Source: Microbulbifer variabilis
Lineage (GTDB): Bacteria; Pseudomonadota; Gammaproteobacteria; Pseudomonadales; Cellvibrionaceae
Direction of reading: 5' to 3'
Length of the DNA stretch: 64,000 nucleotides
NCBI RefSeq assembly: GCF_020524905.1
Contig: NZ_JAIVKI010000013.1
Location: 1 to 64,000, forward strand
In this document: positions 45,313 through 56,138 of the stretch, in pieces
Layout: the number at the start of each line of letters is the position of its first letter
Numbering within the stretch: position 1 is the stretch's first letter
Notes under the pieces: generated by a model
Database searches by the model: none
Seen by the model: the letters and a program-made list of their open reading frames with translations, nothing else
What the model was told of the DNA's origin: nothing
Program-made: the position numbers and the translations under genes

Positions 45313-47928
45313 GTGCTTGAAGCCTATCGTAAACACGTCGCAGAACGCGCCGAACAGGGCATCCCACCGAAGCCGCTCGACGCTGAGCAAGTAGCAGGCC
45401 TGGTTGAGCTGCTGAAAAATCCGCCAAAAGGCGAAGAGCAGGAACTAGTTGACCTGCTCACCCACCGTGTACCGCCCGGTGTTGACGAAGCCGCTTACGT
45501 AAAAGCCGGCTTCCTGTCCGCCATTATCAAAGGTGAAGCGGAGTCCCCGCTGATCGACCGTAAACACGCTGTAGAACTGCTGGGGCAAATGCTGGGCGGC
45601 TACAACATCTCCACCCTGGTAGAGCTACTCGACGACAAAGATCTGGCCGAGCTGGCCGCAGAGCAGTTGAAAGGCACCTTACTGATGTTCGACGCCTTCC
45701 ACGATGTGGAAGAGAAAGCCAAAGCTGGCAACGAACACGCAAAAGCCGTACTGCAATCCTGGGCCAACGCCGAGTGGTTCACTAAGCGCAAAAAGGTACC
45801 TGAGAGCATCAAGGTTGCTGTATTCAAGGTCACCGGCGAAACCAACACCGATGACCTGTCTCCGGCTCCCGATGCCTGGTCCCGCCCGGATATCCCCCTG
45901 CACGCGCTGGCCATGTACAAAATGAAGCGCGACGGCCTGGAGCCTGAAGAAGCCGGCGTTACCGGCCCGCTGAAGCAGATTGAAGAAGTGAAAGCCAAAG
46001 GCCTGCCCGTTGCTTTCGTTGGCGACGTAGTGGGTACCGGCTCCTCCCGTAAGTCCGCCACCAACTCCGTACTGTGGTATTTCGGTGAAGAAATGCCCGG
46101 CGTGCCGAACAAGAAAGGCGGTGGTATTTGTATCGGCGGTAAAGTCGCCCCGATCTTCTACAACACCATGGAAGATGCTGGCGCGCTGGTATTCGAAGCC
46201 CCCGTTGACGAACTGGGCATGGGCGACGTTATCGAGATCCGCCCCTACGACGGCAAGATCCTGGCCGAAGATGGCAAAGTACTGTCCGAATTCGAACTGA
46301 AGTCCGAAGTACTGTTGGACGAAGTTCAGGCTGGCGGTCGTATCAACCTGATCATCGGTCGTGGCCTCACTGGCAAAGCCCGTGAATCCCTGGGCCTGGC
46401 GCCTTCTGAGCTGTTCCGCAAGCCTGAGCAGCCCGTCGATACCGGCAAGGGCTACACCCTGGCGCAGAAAATGGTTGGTAAAGCCTGTGGCGTTGAAGGT
46501 ATCCGTCCGGGCACCTACTGCGAACCGAAAATGACCACCGTGGGCTCCCAGGACACCACTGGCCCCATGACCCGTGACGAACTGAAGGACCTGGCCTGCC
46601 TCGGCTTCTCCGCCGATCTGGTCATGCAGTCTTTCTGTCACACTGCGGCCTACCCCAAGCCCGTTGATATCGATACCCAGCATACCCTGCCGGACTTCAT
46701 CATGAACCGCGGCGGTGTTTCCCTGCGTCCGGCTGACGGCATTATCCACAGCTGGCTGAACCGTATGCTGCTGCCAGACACCGTAGGTACCGGTGGTGAC
46801 TCCCACACCCGCTTCCCCATGGGTATCTCCTTCCCGGCAGGTTCCGGCCTGGTAGCCTTCGCCGCCGCAACCGGTGTTATGCCGCTGGATATGCCTGAGT
46901 CTGTACTGGTGCGCTTCAAAGGCGAAATGCAGCCCGGTATCACCCTGCGTGACCTGGTACACGCCATTCCGCTTTACGCCATCAAGCAAGGCTTGCTGAC
47001 CGTAGAGAAGAAAGGCAAGAAGAACATCTTCTCCGGCCGTATCCTCGAGATCGAAGGCCTGGAAAACCTGACCGTAGAGCAAGCTTTCGAACTGTCCGAC
47101 GCCTCCGCCGAGCGCTCCGCAGCCGGTTGTACCATTAAGCTGTCCGAAGAGACCATGGCCGAGTACCTGCGCTCCAACATCACTCTGTTGCGCTGGATGA
47201 TCGCCGAAGGTTATGGCTCCAAGCGCACCCTGGAGCGCCGCGCGCGCGCTATGGAAGAGTGGCTGGCCAACCCGAAACTGATGGAAGCAGATGCCGACGC
47301 CGATTATCTGGAAGTTATCGAGATCGATCTGGCCGATATCAAAGAGCCTATCGTTTGTGCACCGAACGACCCGGACGACGCGCGCCTGCTGTCAGACGTA
47401 GCTGGCGACAAAGTAGACGAAGTATTCATCGGCTCCTGTATGACCAACATCGGTCACTTCCGCGCTGCCGGTAAGCTGTTGCAGGGACACAAAGGTGGTA
47501 TCTCCACCCGCATGTGGATCGCTCCGCCCACTAAGATGGACGAGCACCAGCTGATGGAAGAGGGTTACTACAACATCTACGGCGCTGCCGGTGCCCGCAC
47601 CGAAATGCCCGGATGCTCCCTCTGCATGGGTAACCAGGCGCGTGTGGCTCCGAACAGCACCGTACTGTCCACCTCTACCCGCAACTTCCCCAACCGCCTG
47701 GGCGACGGTGCCAATGTGTACCTGACCTCCGCTGAACTGGCTTCTGTGGGCGCTATCCTGGGTAAACTGCCGACCCCGGCTGAGTACCAGGAATACGCGA
47801 AGAACCTGGATTCCATGTCTAGCGAGATCTACCGCTACCTGAACTTCGACCAGATTGAAGATTTCCAGAAGTCTGCCGAAGAAGGCAAGCGTATTGCCGC
47901 CACTGAGATCCAGGAAGTTACTGTTTAA
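45313..47928 (+). CDS. acnB: Bifunctional aconitate hydratase 2 / 2-methylisocitrate dehydratase
   Basis: An 871-residue aconitase B of the citric acid cycle. It has the AcnB-specific N-terminal helical HEAT-like domain (about 1-155), then the swivel domain ([12 protein letters not shown]) and the catalytic domains. The [4Fe-4S] cysteines are in GSCMTNIGH and GCSLCMGN, with the substrate-binding [11 protein letters not shown]. The start is GTG 45313 after AGGGA. The codon use and base composition look like a highly expressed backbone gene. Confidence 0.97.
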   Translation: MLEAYRKHVAERAEQGIPPKPLDAEQVAGLVELLKNPPKGEEQELVDLLTHRVPPGVDEAAYVKAGFLSAIIKGEAESPLIDRKHAVELLGQMLGGYNISTLVELLDDKDLAELAAEQLKGTLLMFDAFHDVEEKAKAGNEHAKAVLQSWANAEWFTKRKKVPESIKVAVFKVTGETNTDDLSPAPDAWSRPDIPLHALAMYKMKRDGLEPEEAGVTGPLKQIEEVKAKGLPVAFVGDVVGTGSSRKSATNSVLWYFGEEMPGVPNKKGGGICIGGKVAPIFYNTMEDAGALVFEAPVDELGMGDVIEIRPYDGKILAEDGKVLSEFELKSEVLLDEVQAGGRINLIIGRGLTGKARESLGLAPSELFRKPEQPVDTGKGYTLAQKMVGKACGVEGIRPGTYCEPKMTTVGSQDTTGPMTRDELKDLACLGFSADLVMQSFCHTAAYPKPVDIDTQHTLPDFIMNRGGVSLRPADGIIHSWLNRMLLPDTVGTGGDSHTRFPMGISFPAGSGLVAFAAATGVMPLDMPESVLVRFKGEMQPGITLRDLVHAIPLYAIKQGLLTVEKKGKKNIFSGRILEIEGLENLTVEQAFELSDASAERSAAGCTIKLSEETMAEYLRSNITLLRWMIAEGYGSKRTLERRARAMEEWLANPKLMEADADADYLEVIEIDLADIKEPIVCAPNDPDDARLLSDVAGDKVDEVFIGSCMTNIGHFRAAGKLLQGHKGGISTRMWIAPPTKMDEHQLMEEGYYNIYGAAGARTEMPGCSLCMGNQARVAPNSTVLSTSTRNFPNRLGDGANVYLTSAELASVGAILGKLPTPAEYQEYAKNLDSMSSEIYRYLNFDQIEDFQKSAEEGKRIAATEIQEVTV

Positions 47929-47948
47929 GTAACAACTCTGCCTCAAGA

Positions 47949-47980
47949 AAAAGCCCCGCCAAATGGCGGAGCTTTTTTTA
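47949..47980 (+). terminator. Rho-independent terminator of acnB
   Basis: AAAAGCcCCGCC (47949-47960), loop AAAT, GGCGGaGCTTTT (47965-47976) then more T's, 20 bases after the acnB stop. A typical intrinsic terminator. Confidence 0.9.
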
Positions 47981-48487
47981 TGGTACATCCATCACTATTA
48001 CCAGGCAAAACAAAGTAAAGAACTCAACCTTAAATAAGGTTTTCCTCATTAGCCAACTACAGCAACAGGCTTGAAGCAAAAAGCCGATATTTTTTTGATT
48101 TACTTTATTTCTCGCCTGCAGATAAAACAAAAATATCCTTGGCTTCAAGTAATCACTGCAATATTTTCATGCTGCAAGAAGATTCTCTTACAGTCCTATA
48201 AATAGCTCATTCGATGACCTTCCACCCCGACTCGCTCTTGATCTACTGTTTCGACGATTCATTACAAATTGAACCTGCTTGTCTGTTACTCGATTGAAGT
48301 ATGTATCCTTTTGGAAAAACTGCCGAATGTGGCCGTTAGTATTTTCATTAATCTCTCTCCCAAGATCTTGTTTTCAAGTAATAACAGCCAAAATGCAGTC
48401 TCACTCGACGCTATAATAATCAGGAATACAACAAACAGCTATTTTATAAGAGTGTAAATTAGAAAGGCCTACAGGAATAACTCCCAA
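47981..48487. other. AT-rich intergenic region, boundary of accessory DNA
   Basis: About 500 bases with no supported gene. A 62-codon frame at 48269-48457 (plus) has no ribosome site and is probably chance. The base composition drops here from the GC-richer backbone to clearly AT-rich DNA. Confidence 0.5.
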
Positions 48488-49879
48488 CTAATCCCCCTTA
48501 GGGATATGTTTATCAAGCCTGCCAAAGAAAAACAAAGGGAGTAAGAATCCTATAAAAGTTATATATGCATCTAAAGTGAATGCCCGATAGATGCCCACAG
48601 TAACATCTTCAGTGGAGGCCAAAATCGTTGCATTGATACCTAGTGCCAGAGCACCGCCAATAAATCTGAACATATAGATAATGGCTCCAGCGAGACTCGA
48701 TCTGCTGGGATCGACAAGAGCAACAGCAGCAGTAACGACAGCAGGCCCATAAATTCCCAAACTCACTCCAACCAATATCAAGCCAGGAACAAATTGTATG
48801 TAACTGGCACCCTTATGGAGTATTGATAACCAGTAGACCCCTGCAGCCATACCAAAAGCGCCCACACAAATTAACCATTTTGCACCGGCTTTTTCATGGA
48901 GAACCCCGGAAACAAATGCAAAAATACTGGAAGCTATCATCATTGGTAGTAGTGCCATCCCAGATAGCAGGGCACTAAATTGATATACCTCAATAAGAAG
49001 CAAGGGGATATAAATGAGAATTGAAAAGAACGAAGCCGCAACTAATAATACACTAAAGGCAACAGATAGGAAACTGATATTCTCAAGTAAGTCAACAGGA
49101 ATTAATGCGCTTGACTTTTCACTGATCTCTCGAAAGAGAAAAGATATAAGAAACAAAACTGAAGTGATCAATAAGGAAATAGAGAAAAAATCAATTGCTT
49201 GATTTTGAGCTAAAAAATCCATAGCTAACAAAAAACAAAATAGCGACATTGACAGTGTCATTACACCAAGAAAGTCTATTCCTTCTTTGATATTTTGAAT
49301 TTCATCAACAGGATACCTTTTCCAACCAAGAAATATAACTAAGAAAGCCATAGGAACATTAAGAAATAATATCCAGCGCCAACTCAAGTATTCTGTAAAA
49401 AAACCACCCAATACAGGACCTAAAGCTGTAGATAAACCAAGAGCAGCTAACATTAACCCCCCGGCCAACCCCGCTTTTTCTTCAGGGAGAAGCGTGTAGG
49501 CCATGCCAATAATGGCAGACCAGATCAGTGCACCTGCCAATCCCATCAAAGCCCTACAAAAGAGAAGTACCCACAATATTTCTGCCAAACCACCTACAAA
49601 GGAAGAAATAGCAAAGATAAGGACTCCAAAAATAAATAAACGCCTACGCCCATAGATATCAGCAAGGCGACCAGCCGTTACAATAATCACCCCATAGGTG
49701 AGGGAGTAAGCATTAACCACCCAATGAACCGAAGTTAGGTTCGCGGTAAAGCTTGAAGCAATGGCTGACAAGGCGGGGGAAAAAGCAGTAAAGTCTCCCG
49801 CGACTAATAACACGGCTAGGAACAGAACAGATAGACCCCAATAATGATATGCCGAGAGAGTGCGCTTGTTCGCCATCAT
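48488..49879 (-). CDS. MFS drug exporter, DHA2-like (14 segments)
   Basis: A 463-residue major-facilitator transporter. Hydrophobic segments run the full length, with the MFS motif A loop GRLADIYGRRRLF near residue 70 and the antiporter motif ALGLSTALGPVLGGFF near residue 150. The pattern fits DHA2-type proton-driven exporters of small toxic molecules. The gene is AT-rich and divergent from an aconitase-like gene, with which it may share regulation. The substrate is unknown. Confidence 0.85.
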   Translation of the reverse strand: MMANKRTLSAYHYWGLSVLFLAVLLVAGDFTAFSPALSAIASSFTANLTSVHWVVNAYSLTYGVIIVTAGRLADIYGRRRLFIFGVLIFAISSFVGGLAEILWVLLFCRALMGLAGALIWSAIIGMAYTLLPEEKAGLAGGLMLAALGLSTALGPVLGGFFTEYLSWRWILFLNVPMAFLVIFLGWKRYPVDEIQNIKEGIDFLGVMTLSMSLFCFLLAMDFLAQNQAIDFFSISLLITSVLFLISFLFREISEKSSALIPVDLLENISFLSVAFSVLLVAASFFSILIYIPLLLIEVYQFSALLSGMALLPMMIASSIFAFVSGVLHEKAGAKWLICVGAFGMAAGVYWLSILHKGASYIQFVPGLILVGVSLGIYGPAVVTAAVALVDPSRSSLAGAIIYMFRFIGGALALGINATILASTEDVTVGIYRAFTLDAYITFIGFLLPLFFFGRLDKHIPKGD

Positions 49880-50361
49880 AGAGAGTATCGCTCGTGGTGC
49901 TAAGTTGATGTGGCCAACAGGAATTATATAGCTCTATATTTTAATATATACGCCAAACTGAATCTGAATCTGCACTGAAAACCACGTATAAAACAATGCC
50001 ACAACTAACAGTGGTTAATTTACCCTATATAACCCACCTACAGTTAATACATATGACGCATTAATATATAAAATCACAGCTAGATTAAAAGTTCTAACAT
50101 ATACACAAAGCCAGCCTAAAAAGGCTTCTAAAAAACGCTTCCGCGAGAGAAATTATCCCAACTATCGACAAATAGAACTGTGACACCCCTAAAAATTCAT
50201 CATAAGTAAAATTTACTAAAAACAATCAAAGGATGGTATGGCATTCTCCTAGCGCGGCCCCTACCTAAAAAAAACAAACTCTTCATTGACAATAGATTCC
50301 TGCAATAAGGCACTCTAACTATACAATCTAATGAGAATATGCGAGAGCCTCATTATTTAGC
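49880..50361. other. AT-rich divergent promoter region
   Basis: About 480 bases between the divergent exporter and aconitase-like genes. It includes the AT palindrome-like ATATATTAAAATATA near 49930-49950 and a TTGACA at 50285-50290, but I cannot pair them with convincing partners. No gene is seen. Confidence 0.4.
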
Positions 50362-52308
50362 ATGAACCTCACAAAGAAATTAATTTCAACACACTTAATT
50401 ACGGGAAAAATGGTTCCAGGAGAAGTCATTGAATTAAAAATTGATCAAGTTCTCAGCGAGGATGCAACCGGTACATTAGTCATGCTGGAGCTTGAAGCCC
50501 TGGGAGCAAGAGAGGTAAAGGCTGAAATATGTGCGCAATATGTAGACCATAATGTACTTCGAGCAGATCATCGAAATGGTGATGATCATATTTTCCTAGA
50601 AAGTGCTTGTAGAAAGTACGGTATATGGTATTCACGTCCGGGCAATGGGATAAGCCACCCAGTACACATGTCATGTTTTGGTATTCCCGGAAAAACAATA
50701 TTAGGCGCAGACAGCCATACGTGCTCCGCAGGATCTTTAGCCATGCTAGCCATTGGCACAGGGGGGATTGAAGCAGCTCTGGCAATGATGGGATTCCCAC
50801 TTTCATTGGTGATGCCCAAAATTTTAGGAATACGATTAGAGGGAGAGCTTAGGCCATGGGTAAGTGCTAAGGATGTAATTTTAGAGCTTTTACGGCGGTA
50901 TACCCTTAAAGGTTGCTGGAATAAAATTGTAGAGTACCATGGTCCTGGACTAAAAAAACTTACGGCAATGGACCGACATGTTATAGCCAATATGGGGCAG
51001 GAAATGGGGGCTGTCACTAGCGTATTCCCTTCAGATAATCAAGTAAGGCTTTTTTTAAGACAGCAATCAAGAGAGGAAGAGTTTGTGGAATTGATTGCCG
51101 ATGAAAATGCAACTTATGATGAAGAAGCAAACATTGATTTATCAAAAATAGAACCAATGATTGCCCTTCCTTCTCGTCCAGATAAGGTAGTAAAAGTTCA
51201 TGAAGTAGAGGGAAGGGATATATTTCAAAGTTATATCGGGTCTTCTGCAAACCCTGGGTTACGTGATTTTTCGATACCTGCTCGCATAGTTGACGGACTA
51301 ATAATACCTCATTCAGTTGCCTTTGACATTAACCCATCATCCCGCCAATTACTTCACGAATTGACCCATAGTGGAGACCTGGAAAAACTTTTAGGCTCAG
51401 GAGCCCACTTACATGATACTGGTTGTGGGGGGTGTATTGGTATGGGGCAAGCCCCTGCTAGCGGGCACAATAGCTTACGCACTGTGCCGCGTAACTATCC
51501 AGGACGCTCAGGAACAAAAGAAGATAGTGTTTACCTTTGTAGCCCTGAAACCGCAACAGCAAGTGCCTTGCGGGGTAAAATAACCGACCCTCGTAACCTG
51601 GATATTGATTACCCTAACTTCAAAGAACCAGAGTATTTGATGGATATGAGGCCATTGATTCAGCCTCCTCAAGAAATACCAGTAAAGGTAGAGTTGAAAA
51701 AGGGCCCCAACATTAAACCACTACCAGTTTTAAGAAAAATGCTAAGCGTCATTTCTGGACCGATTTTACTGAAACTGGAGGATAATGTTTCGACAGATGA
51801 AATCATCCCGGGCGGGACAGAAGTGTTACCCTATTGGTCTAACATCCCGGAGCTAAGCCGTTACACCTTTCCCAAGATAGATGACTCTTTTTACAAGCGC
51901 GCGTTGGGTACCAAGGGAGATATATTTCTGATTGCCGGAGAGAACCTAGGTCATGGATCCAGCCGTGAACATGCTGCAATTGCGTTACATTATTTAGGCG
52001 TACGATGTGTAATTGCCAAGAGTGTAGCGCAATTATATCGTAAAAATCTAATAGATAACGGAATATTAATTTTTACTTTCGATAATCAAAGTGACTTTGA
52101 TAACTTTAATCAAGGTGATGAATTACGCATCTTTGATCTCTCCAGCTGCACGAGAGGAAATATGAGCTTAGAGTTAGAAAACCTCACTCAAGGAAGGAAG
52201 ACATGGTTGAAAAGCGATCTCTCCGAACGGGAAGTCAAGATTATTAAATTTGGAGGAAGAATTAATTATACCAAAGCCATAATTAATAAGATGAAAAAAG
52301 GCCACTAG
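50362..52308 (+). CDS. Aconitase-family hydratase, non-AcnB type
   Basis: A 648-residue protein of the aconitase/isopropylmalate isomerase superfamily in the short single-chain form. The N-terminal large-subunit part holds GADSHTCSAG, and the other iron-sulfur cysteines are in HDTGCGGCIGMG. The C-terminal swivel domain has NVSTDEIIPGG and GENLGHGSSREHAA. It is shorter than AcnA or AcnB and closer to anaerobe/archaeal-like aconitases. AT-rich codon use and position beside an exporter suggest transfer. The substrate could be cis-aconitate, homoaconitate or another tricarboxylate. Confidence 0.85.
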   Translation: MNLTKKLISTHLITGKMVPGEVIELKIDQVLSEDATGTLVMLELEALGAREVKAEICAQYVDHNVLRADHRNGDDHIFLESACRKYGIWYSRPGNGISHPVHMSCFGIPGKTILGADSHTCSAGSLAMLAIGTGGIEAALAMMGFPLSLVMPKILGIRLEGELRPWVSAKDVILELLRRYTLKGCWNKIVEYHGPGLKKLTAMDRHVIANMGQEMGAVTSVFPSDNQVRLFLRQQSREEEFVELIADENATYDEEANIDLSKIEPMIALPSRPDKVVKVHEVEGRDIFQSYIGSSANPGLRDFSIPARIVDGLIIPHSVAFDINPSSRQLLHELTHSGDLEKLLGSGAHLHDTGCGGCIGMGQAPASGHNSLRTVPRNYPGRSGTKEDSVYLCSPETATASALRGKITDPRNLDIDYPNFKEPEYLMDMRPLIQPPQEIPVKVELKKGPNIKPLPVLRKMLSVISGPILLKLEDNVSTDEIIPGGTEVLPYWSNIPELSRYTFPKIDDSFYKRALGTKGDIFLIAGENLGHGSSREHAAIALHYLGVRCVIAKSVAQLYRKNLIDNGILIFTFDNQSDFDNFNQGDELRIFDLSSCTRGNMSLELENLTQGRKTWLKSDLSEREVKIIKFGGRINYTKAIINKMKKGH

Positions 52309-52609
52309 ATTACCAACCAAGAATATCGTCAACTATTAATTTCTCAGCCCAAACAAAAATCATGAAAATATTATTCATAACTATTCAATATAACCTCTTG
52401 TTAAATCAACCAATCATTCGATCAAACTAAAATGAGCACCCAGTTAATCAACGAGGCGGCCATAAAAACATATATCTATCTGCAACCAGAATAAATAATA
52501 TTGTCATTTAGACATTAAAAGCTAAATCAAGCTTTAGGTATAAAAACTTGATTTAACAACTATTAATAGTTAAAGCTCCTTGCTCATGTGAGTATAAAAA
52601 AACACCTCA
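52309..52609. other. AT-rich intergenic region
   Basis: About 300 AT-rich bases between the aconitase-like gene and the peptidase gene. No gene, terminator hairpin or repeat is evident. Confidence 0.45.
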
Positions 52610-53512
52610 ATGGAAAGATTCTTAACTTTATTATCTATATATCTTCTGATTTCCATACCAACTAGTGCCGATCAAATCTATAAATACAAGGATCAAAAGG
52701 GGAATTGGATTTTTACTGACAGGAAACCAACCAAAGACATTGAAGTAGTAACAATAAAAAAGACCTCCTCTAACCTATACAAGAGCAAACCAAAGATATA
52801 TACCCTAGCTACCAATAAGGTTAATTATATATTTGCTCAAAACCCTTATTACGCACCTATCGAAGTACAACTTAAAATAAAGTCAACTACAAATGTAGAT
52901 AAAATTTTCACAACAGTTGTACCTGGGAATTCAAAATTCAGCCTTTATGAAAGTAACGAAGAAATTGGCCAATATCATTACACATGGGTAATGGGCTCAC
53001 CGGAGGTGCTTGAAAAGCCCTATATTTATCACTTACCCATTTCCTCGTTTCAAGGCCATCATATTACCCAATCCTTTAATGGTAGCTTTTCCCATCATCA
53101 ACGACCGAATAAATATGCCGTAGATATTGCCATGCCTATAGGCACCTACATAAGTGCGGCCAGAGAGGGAACTGTCATCTGGGTAAAAGACGACTACCAT
53201 ATGGGGGGAGCAAAGGAGTACTTCCTCGATAAAGCCAACTTTGTATCTGTTTTACATGAGGATGGCACCTATGCAACATATACACATATATTACAAGGAA
53301 CTTCATTGGTGAAACCTGGCGACAAAGTCAAATCTGGTGACCTTCTTGCTAGATCTGGTTCCTCCGGATTTTCAACTGGGCCTCACCTTCACTTTGTAGT
53401 CAGAAAAAATATTGGGCTATCAACTGTCTCTGTGCCTTTCCAGTTTATTGGGGATGACGGTGAACCATTTAATCCGCAGCGAGGAATGACCGTATTTAAC
53501 GCTCCTGACTAA
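52610..53512 (+). CDS. Exported M23 family metallopeptidase with DUF4124 domain
   Basis: A 300-residue protein with a signal peptide (cleavage after about residue 20, PTSA-DQ), an N-terminal DUF4124 segment (IYKYKDQKGNWIFTDRKP), a linker, and a C-terminal LytM/M23 domain. The zinc ligands are in the NKYAVDIAMP region and HLHFVV. It should act on peptidoglycan cross-links in the periplasm. No clear ribosome site precedes the ATG. AT-rich. Confidence 0.85.
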   Translation: MERFLTLLSIYLLISIPTSADQIYKYKDQKGNWIFTDRKPTKDIEVVTIKKTSSNLYKSKPKIYTLATNKVNYIFAQNPYYAPIEVQLKIKSTTNVDKIFTTVVPGNSKFSLYESNEEIGQYHYTWVMGSPEVLEKPYIYHLPISSFQGHHITQSFNGSFSHHQRPNKYAVDIAMPIGTYISAAREGTVIWVKDDYHMGGAKEYFLDKANFVSVLHEDGTYATYTHILQGTSLVKPGDKVKSGDLLARSGSSGFSTGPHLHFVVRKNIGLSTVSVPFQFIGDDGEPFNPQRGMTVFNAPD

Positions 53513-53934
53513 ATCTGAATGTACTCGCACATGACAAATACATTGATAAGTAGAATTAATCAGATAGCATTCATAACAGCTTCCAGAGCTTGAAATCCGG
53601 CAAACGCATTATTTTGAAAATAAACACTTTAAATTGGGACTTGTTCTATCAGATGACACAGCTAAAAAGCAATTTCATAATTTAGCCAAACCACTACTCT
53701 AAAGATGAATCTCATGTTAAAAGGGGACAATTTTCCGACTTAGTCAATCGGAGTATAAAATTATCAAAAACCAAGCTGCGCCATACCTAATCAAACAGTA
53801 AGCTTATCAGCATCAAACTCATCTTCTATAGTTAAAATACCCTCCCTTTACCATAACCACTAGTCTTTCATTATTTTTGTGCTTTCCTTTAATGAATAAC
53901 AATACTGATGCTAGACATGAATATCTACTAATTT
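53513..53934. other. AT-rich intergenic region
   Basis: About 420 bases with several stops in all frames. No supported gene, RNA or repeat; presumably the promoter of the TauE/SafE-like gene lies near its right end. Confidence 0.45.
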
Positions 53935-54681
53935 ATGATCATTTTCCTCCTCCTTGTTTTCGGACTAATCACTGGCTACATCTCTATCATGGCTGCTGGT
54001 GGAGGCGCTCTACTGCTAGTACCTTTAGTAGGATTTCTGGTAGGACCGCATCTTGTCGCGCCTATATTAACCACTGGAAATGCTATTGCATCTCCATTTG
54101 GCATTTTTTTGTTCTGGAAGTACATTAATTGGAAGGTGGCCCTCTGGTTACTTCCAGGAATTATTCCCGGAGCAATTATTGGTGCCTATATTTACACGCA
54201 AATGCATCCATTACTCATAGAGTTTACTGTCGGTCTATTCTTAGTGTCGACCGTATTTCAGTTTGGATTTGGGCATAAGAAAAAATCATTCACAATGCAT
54301 CTTCCATATTTTCCCATGTTGGGTTTTGTCACCACACTCTTCTCCTCAATTATTGGCGCTGTTGGCCCTGTTCAAAACCCATTTTTCTTAAATTACGGCC
54401 TCAACAAAGAAAGCTTGGTAGCTACGCGAGGGGTCAGTTCTTTAATGATGCACTCCACAAAGCTTGTCGCCTATTTTCATTTTGGCGCCCTTAATTTAAA
54501 ATTACTTATGTATGGCGTCACTATTGGCTTGGGGGTTATGGCAGGTATGTTTGTAGCAAAACATTTTTTGAAAATAATAAGCATCCAAAGATTCGAAAGT
54601 TATGCCCTATCCATCATGTTTATATCTGGACTAGTTTTGATTTTTCGCGTCAGCGCACAACTCTGGGAGGCGGTAGCTTAA
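53935..54681 (+). CDS. TauE/SafE (TSUP) family membrane permease
   Basis: A 248-residue inner-membrane protein with about eight hydrophobic segments. The start GLITGYISIMAAGGGALLLVPL and the mirrored second half with ATRGVSSLMMHSTKLVAYFHFG are typical of the TSUP family, which exports sulfite, sulfonates or related anions. The substrate is not readable. It stands alone in AT-rich DNA. Confidence 0.82.
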   Translation: MIIFLLLVFGLITGYISIMAAGGGALLLVPLVGFLVGPHLVAPILTTGNAIASPFGIFLFWKYINWKVALWLLPGIIPGAIIGAYIYTQMHPLLIEFTVGLFLVSTVFQFGFGHKKKSFTMHLPYFPMLGFVTTLFSSIIGAVGPVQNPFFLNYGLNKESLVATRGVSSLMMHSTKLVAYFHFGALNLKLLMYGVTIGLGVMAGMFVAKHFLKIISIQRFESYALSIMFISGLVLIFRVSAQLWEAVA

Positions 54682-54803
54682 TTTCCGTCCTGAAATCTAG
54701 GTCGGCCTGATAAAAAAACAGCGAGAAATGGAATTTCCAAACCTATCCCTTTGACGGCTATATAGTTTTTCTATTATTTTAATTGCAGCATCAAGATTCA
54801 CCA

Positions 54804-56138
54804 TCAGTTCTCCCCCTCCCCCTTACCTTCAAGGTATTCCTTTCGAGTAATTTCTTGACCGTATAGAATAGCATCATTAAACAATCGATTGTTGTGTGGA
54901 ATAGGGTTCGAATGTTCTCTCTCCCCATAAAACTTCCTATAAATATTTTTTGTTTTTTTATCCCGCCTAAACATCACTGACTCAAAAGAGTAATCAATAT
55001 AAACATTTTTTAAATTTAAATAGTCGCCTGTTTTAACTGACATCACTTTTGACCTTATAGACTCATAATACATCTTGCTCTCAACTTCAAGATCCTTTCT
55101 ATGCGGGTCATCTTCATCTAAAGAACGCCATTTTTCATACAATTCATGTCCTTTTCCACCTTTTGTGGGTGATTTGCTTGCTATCGAATCATAAACATCC
55201 TCTCCTAATAAGTCCTTAGCTATCTCAGGAGACTCTTTTGCATATATCATTTCTGGTGAATTTACCTGTATTTCGGCAATCAAACCAACTTTAGTTTTTA
55301 TTTTTGAATTTACCCCACTATATCCTAGTGGATCTAGAGTTCCATCTGTAATTTTTAAAGTTGCACCTTTGGATTGAAGCATTCCCACCACGGCTTTGAT
55401 ATTGTCTTTTGGAACTATAATGGTGTTTCTGGCAAGATCTGTTATTCGAGTTGGATCACCGCCATAATCGTTTATTATCTTTATTCGAGCCCTATCTTTC
55501 GATTTGATCGGCACTTTAGCAACCCTACCACCATTCATCGCAGCGATCACATCTGCTAGGTTATCGATTTCTATTTTTGCGGCCGGTGCCATTGAATATA
55601 TTTCATCAAACCCATCAATCTCTTCAATACTGTCGGGTTTAGCATTAATCTGGAACCTCGCTTCGTATTGTTGGTAAATTACATTTTGGGGCTCCTCAAA
55701 ATTTTCTTCAAACTTTAGCCTTTCTGTCTGTGTTAATTGTTGCGATCTAACGGGAGGGTAATGCGAGCGAGAATCTTCTATTTTGTCAAAAAACTCTATG
55801 ATGCGTTCACCATACTTATCACAGAAATAGTCTGTCTCGCCAAAGGAAAATAAGCTATGACGTTTGGTTTGTATAGCATCAAACTGCTGTATGCCTCCAG
55901 TAATTAACCTGGCCGCAGCCAAAGAATTGTTGGTAAAATAATACTTTAGGCATTCAAAATTAGGGCTATTTATCAGAGCAAGGCAATCAAGTGTATAGCA
56001 GCTTCCATCACTAGGCACTTTATTTTGATTGATTAAATTATTTCTCTCGGCTGTGGAAATCAATGGCGCCAATAAGCAGTAAATAATGAAAATGGCGTGT
56101 TGGAATTTCAGATAACTGAGCATTGGGCGGGCACGCAT
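54804..56138 (-). CDS. Exported protein with RelA/SpoT-like fold, possible toxin
   Basis: A 444-residue protein with a hydrophobic export signal (residues about 8-30), a cysteine-containing N-terminal region (about 45-110), and a C-terminal part with RelA/SpoT-like landmarks: KSKDRARIKIINDYGGD (213-229), DLARNTIIV (234-242), GYSGVNSKI (272-280), AEIQVNSPEMIYAKE (288-302) and GHELYEKWR (330-338). The last two resemble polymorphic-toxin members of the fold. ATG 56138 after GGAG is preferred. No immunity gene is obvious. The assignment is by motif reading only. Confidence 0.5.
   Translation of the reverse strand: MRARPMLSYLKFQHAIFIIYCLLAPLISTAERNNLINQNKVPSDGSCYTLDCLALINSPNFECLKYYFTNNSLAAARLITGGIQQFDAIQTKRHSLFSFGETDYFCDKYGERIIEFFDKIEDSRSHYPPVRSQQLTQTERLKFEENFEEPQNVIYQQYEARFQINAKPDSIEEIDGFDEIYSMAPAAKIEIDNLADVIAAMNGGRVAKVPIKSKDRARIKIINDYGGDPTRITDLARNTIIVPKDNIKAVVGMLQSKGATLKITDGTLDPLGYSGVNSKIKTKVGLIAEIQVNSPEMIYAKESPEIAKDLLGEDVYDSIASKSPTKGGKGHELYEKWRSLDEDDPHRKDLEVESKMYYESIRSKVMSVKTGDYLNLKNVYIDYSFESVMFRRDKKTKNIYRKFYGEREHSNPIPHNNRLFNDAILYGQEITRKEYLEGKGEGEN

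Noticed and set aside
45679..47082. 467-codon minus-strand frame inside acnB
   Set aside because: Antisense shadow of a highly codon-biased gene; low-complexity sequence without family features.
48269..48457. 62-codon frame in the AT-rich gap after acnB
   Set aside because: No ribosome site, no family features; length expected by chance in this composition.
53877..54128. 83-codon frame overlapping the start of the TauE/SafE-like gene
   Set aside because: Out-of-frame shadow; the membrane protein frame shows consistent hydrophobic segments.
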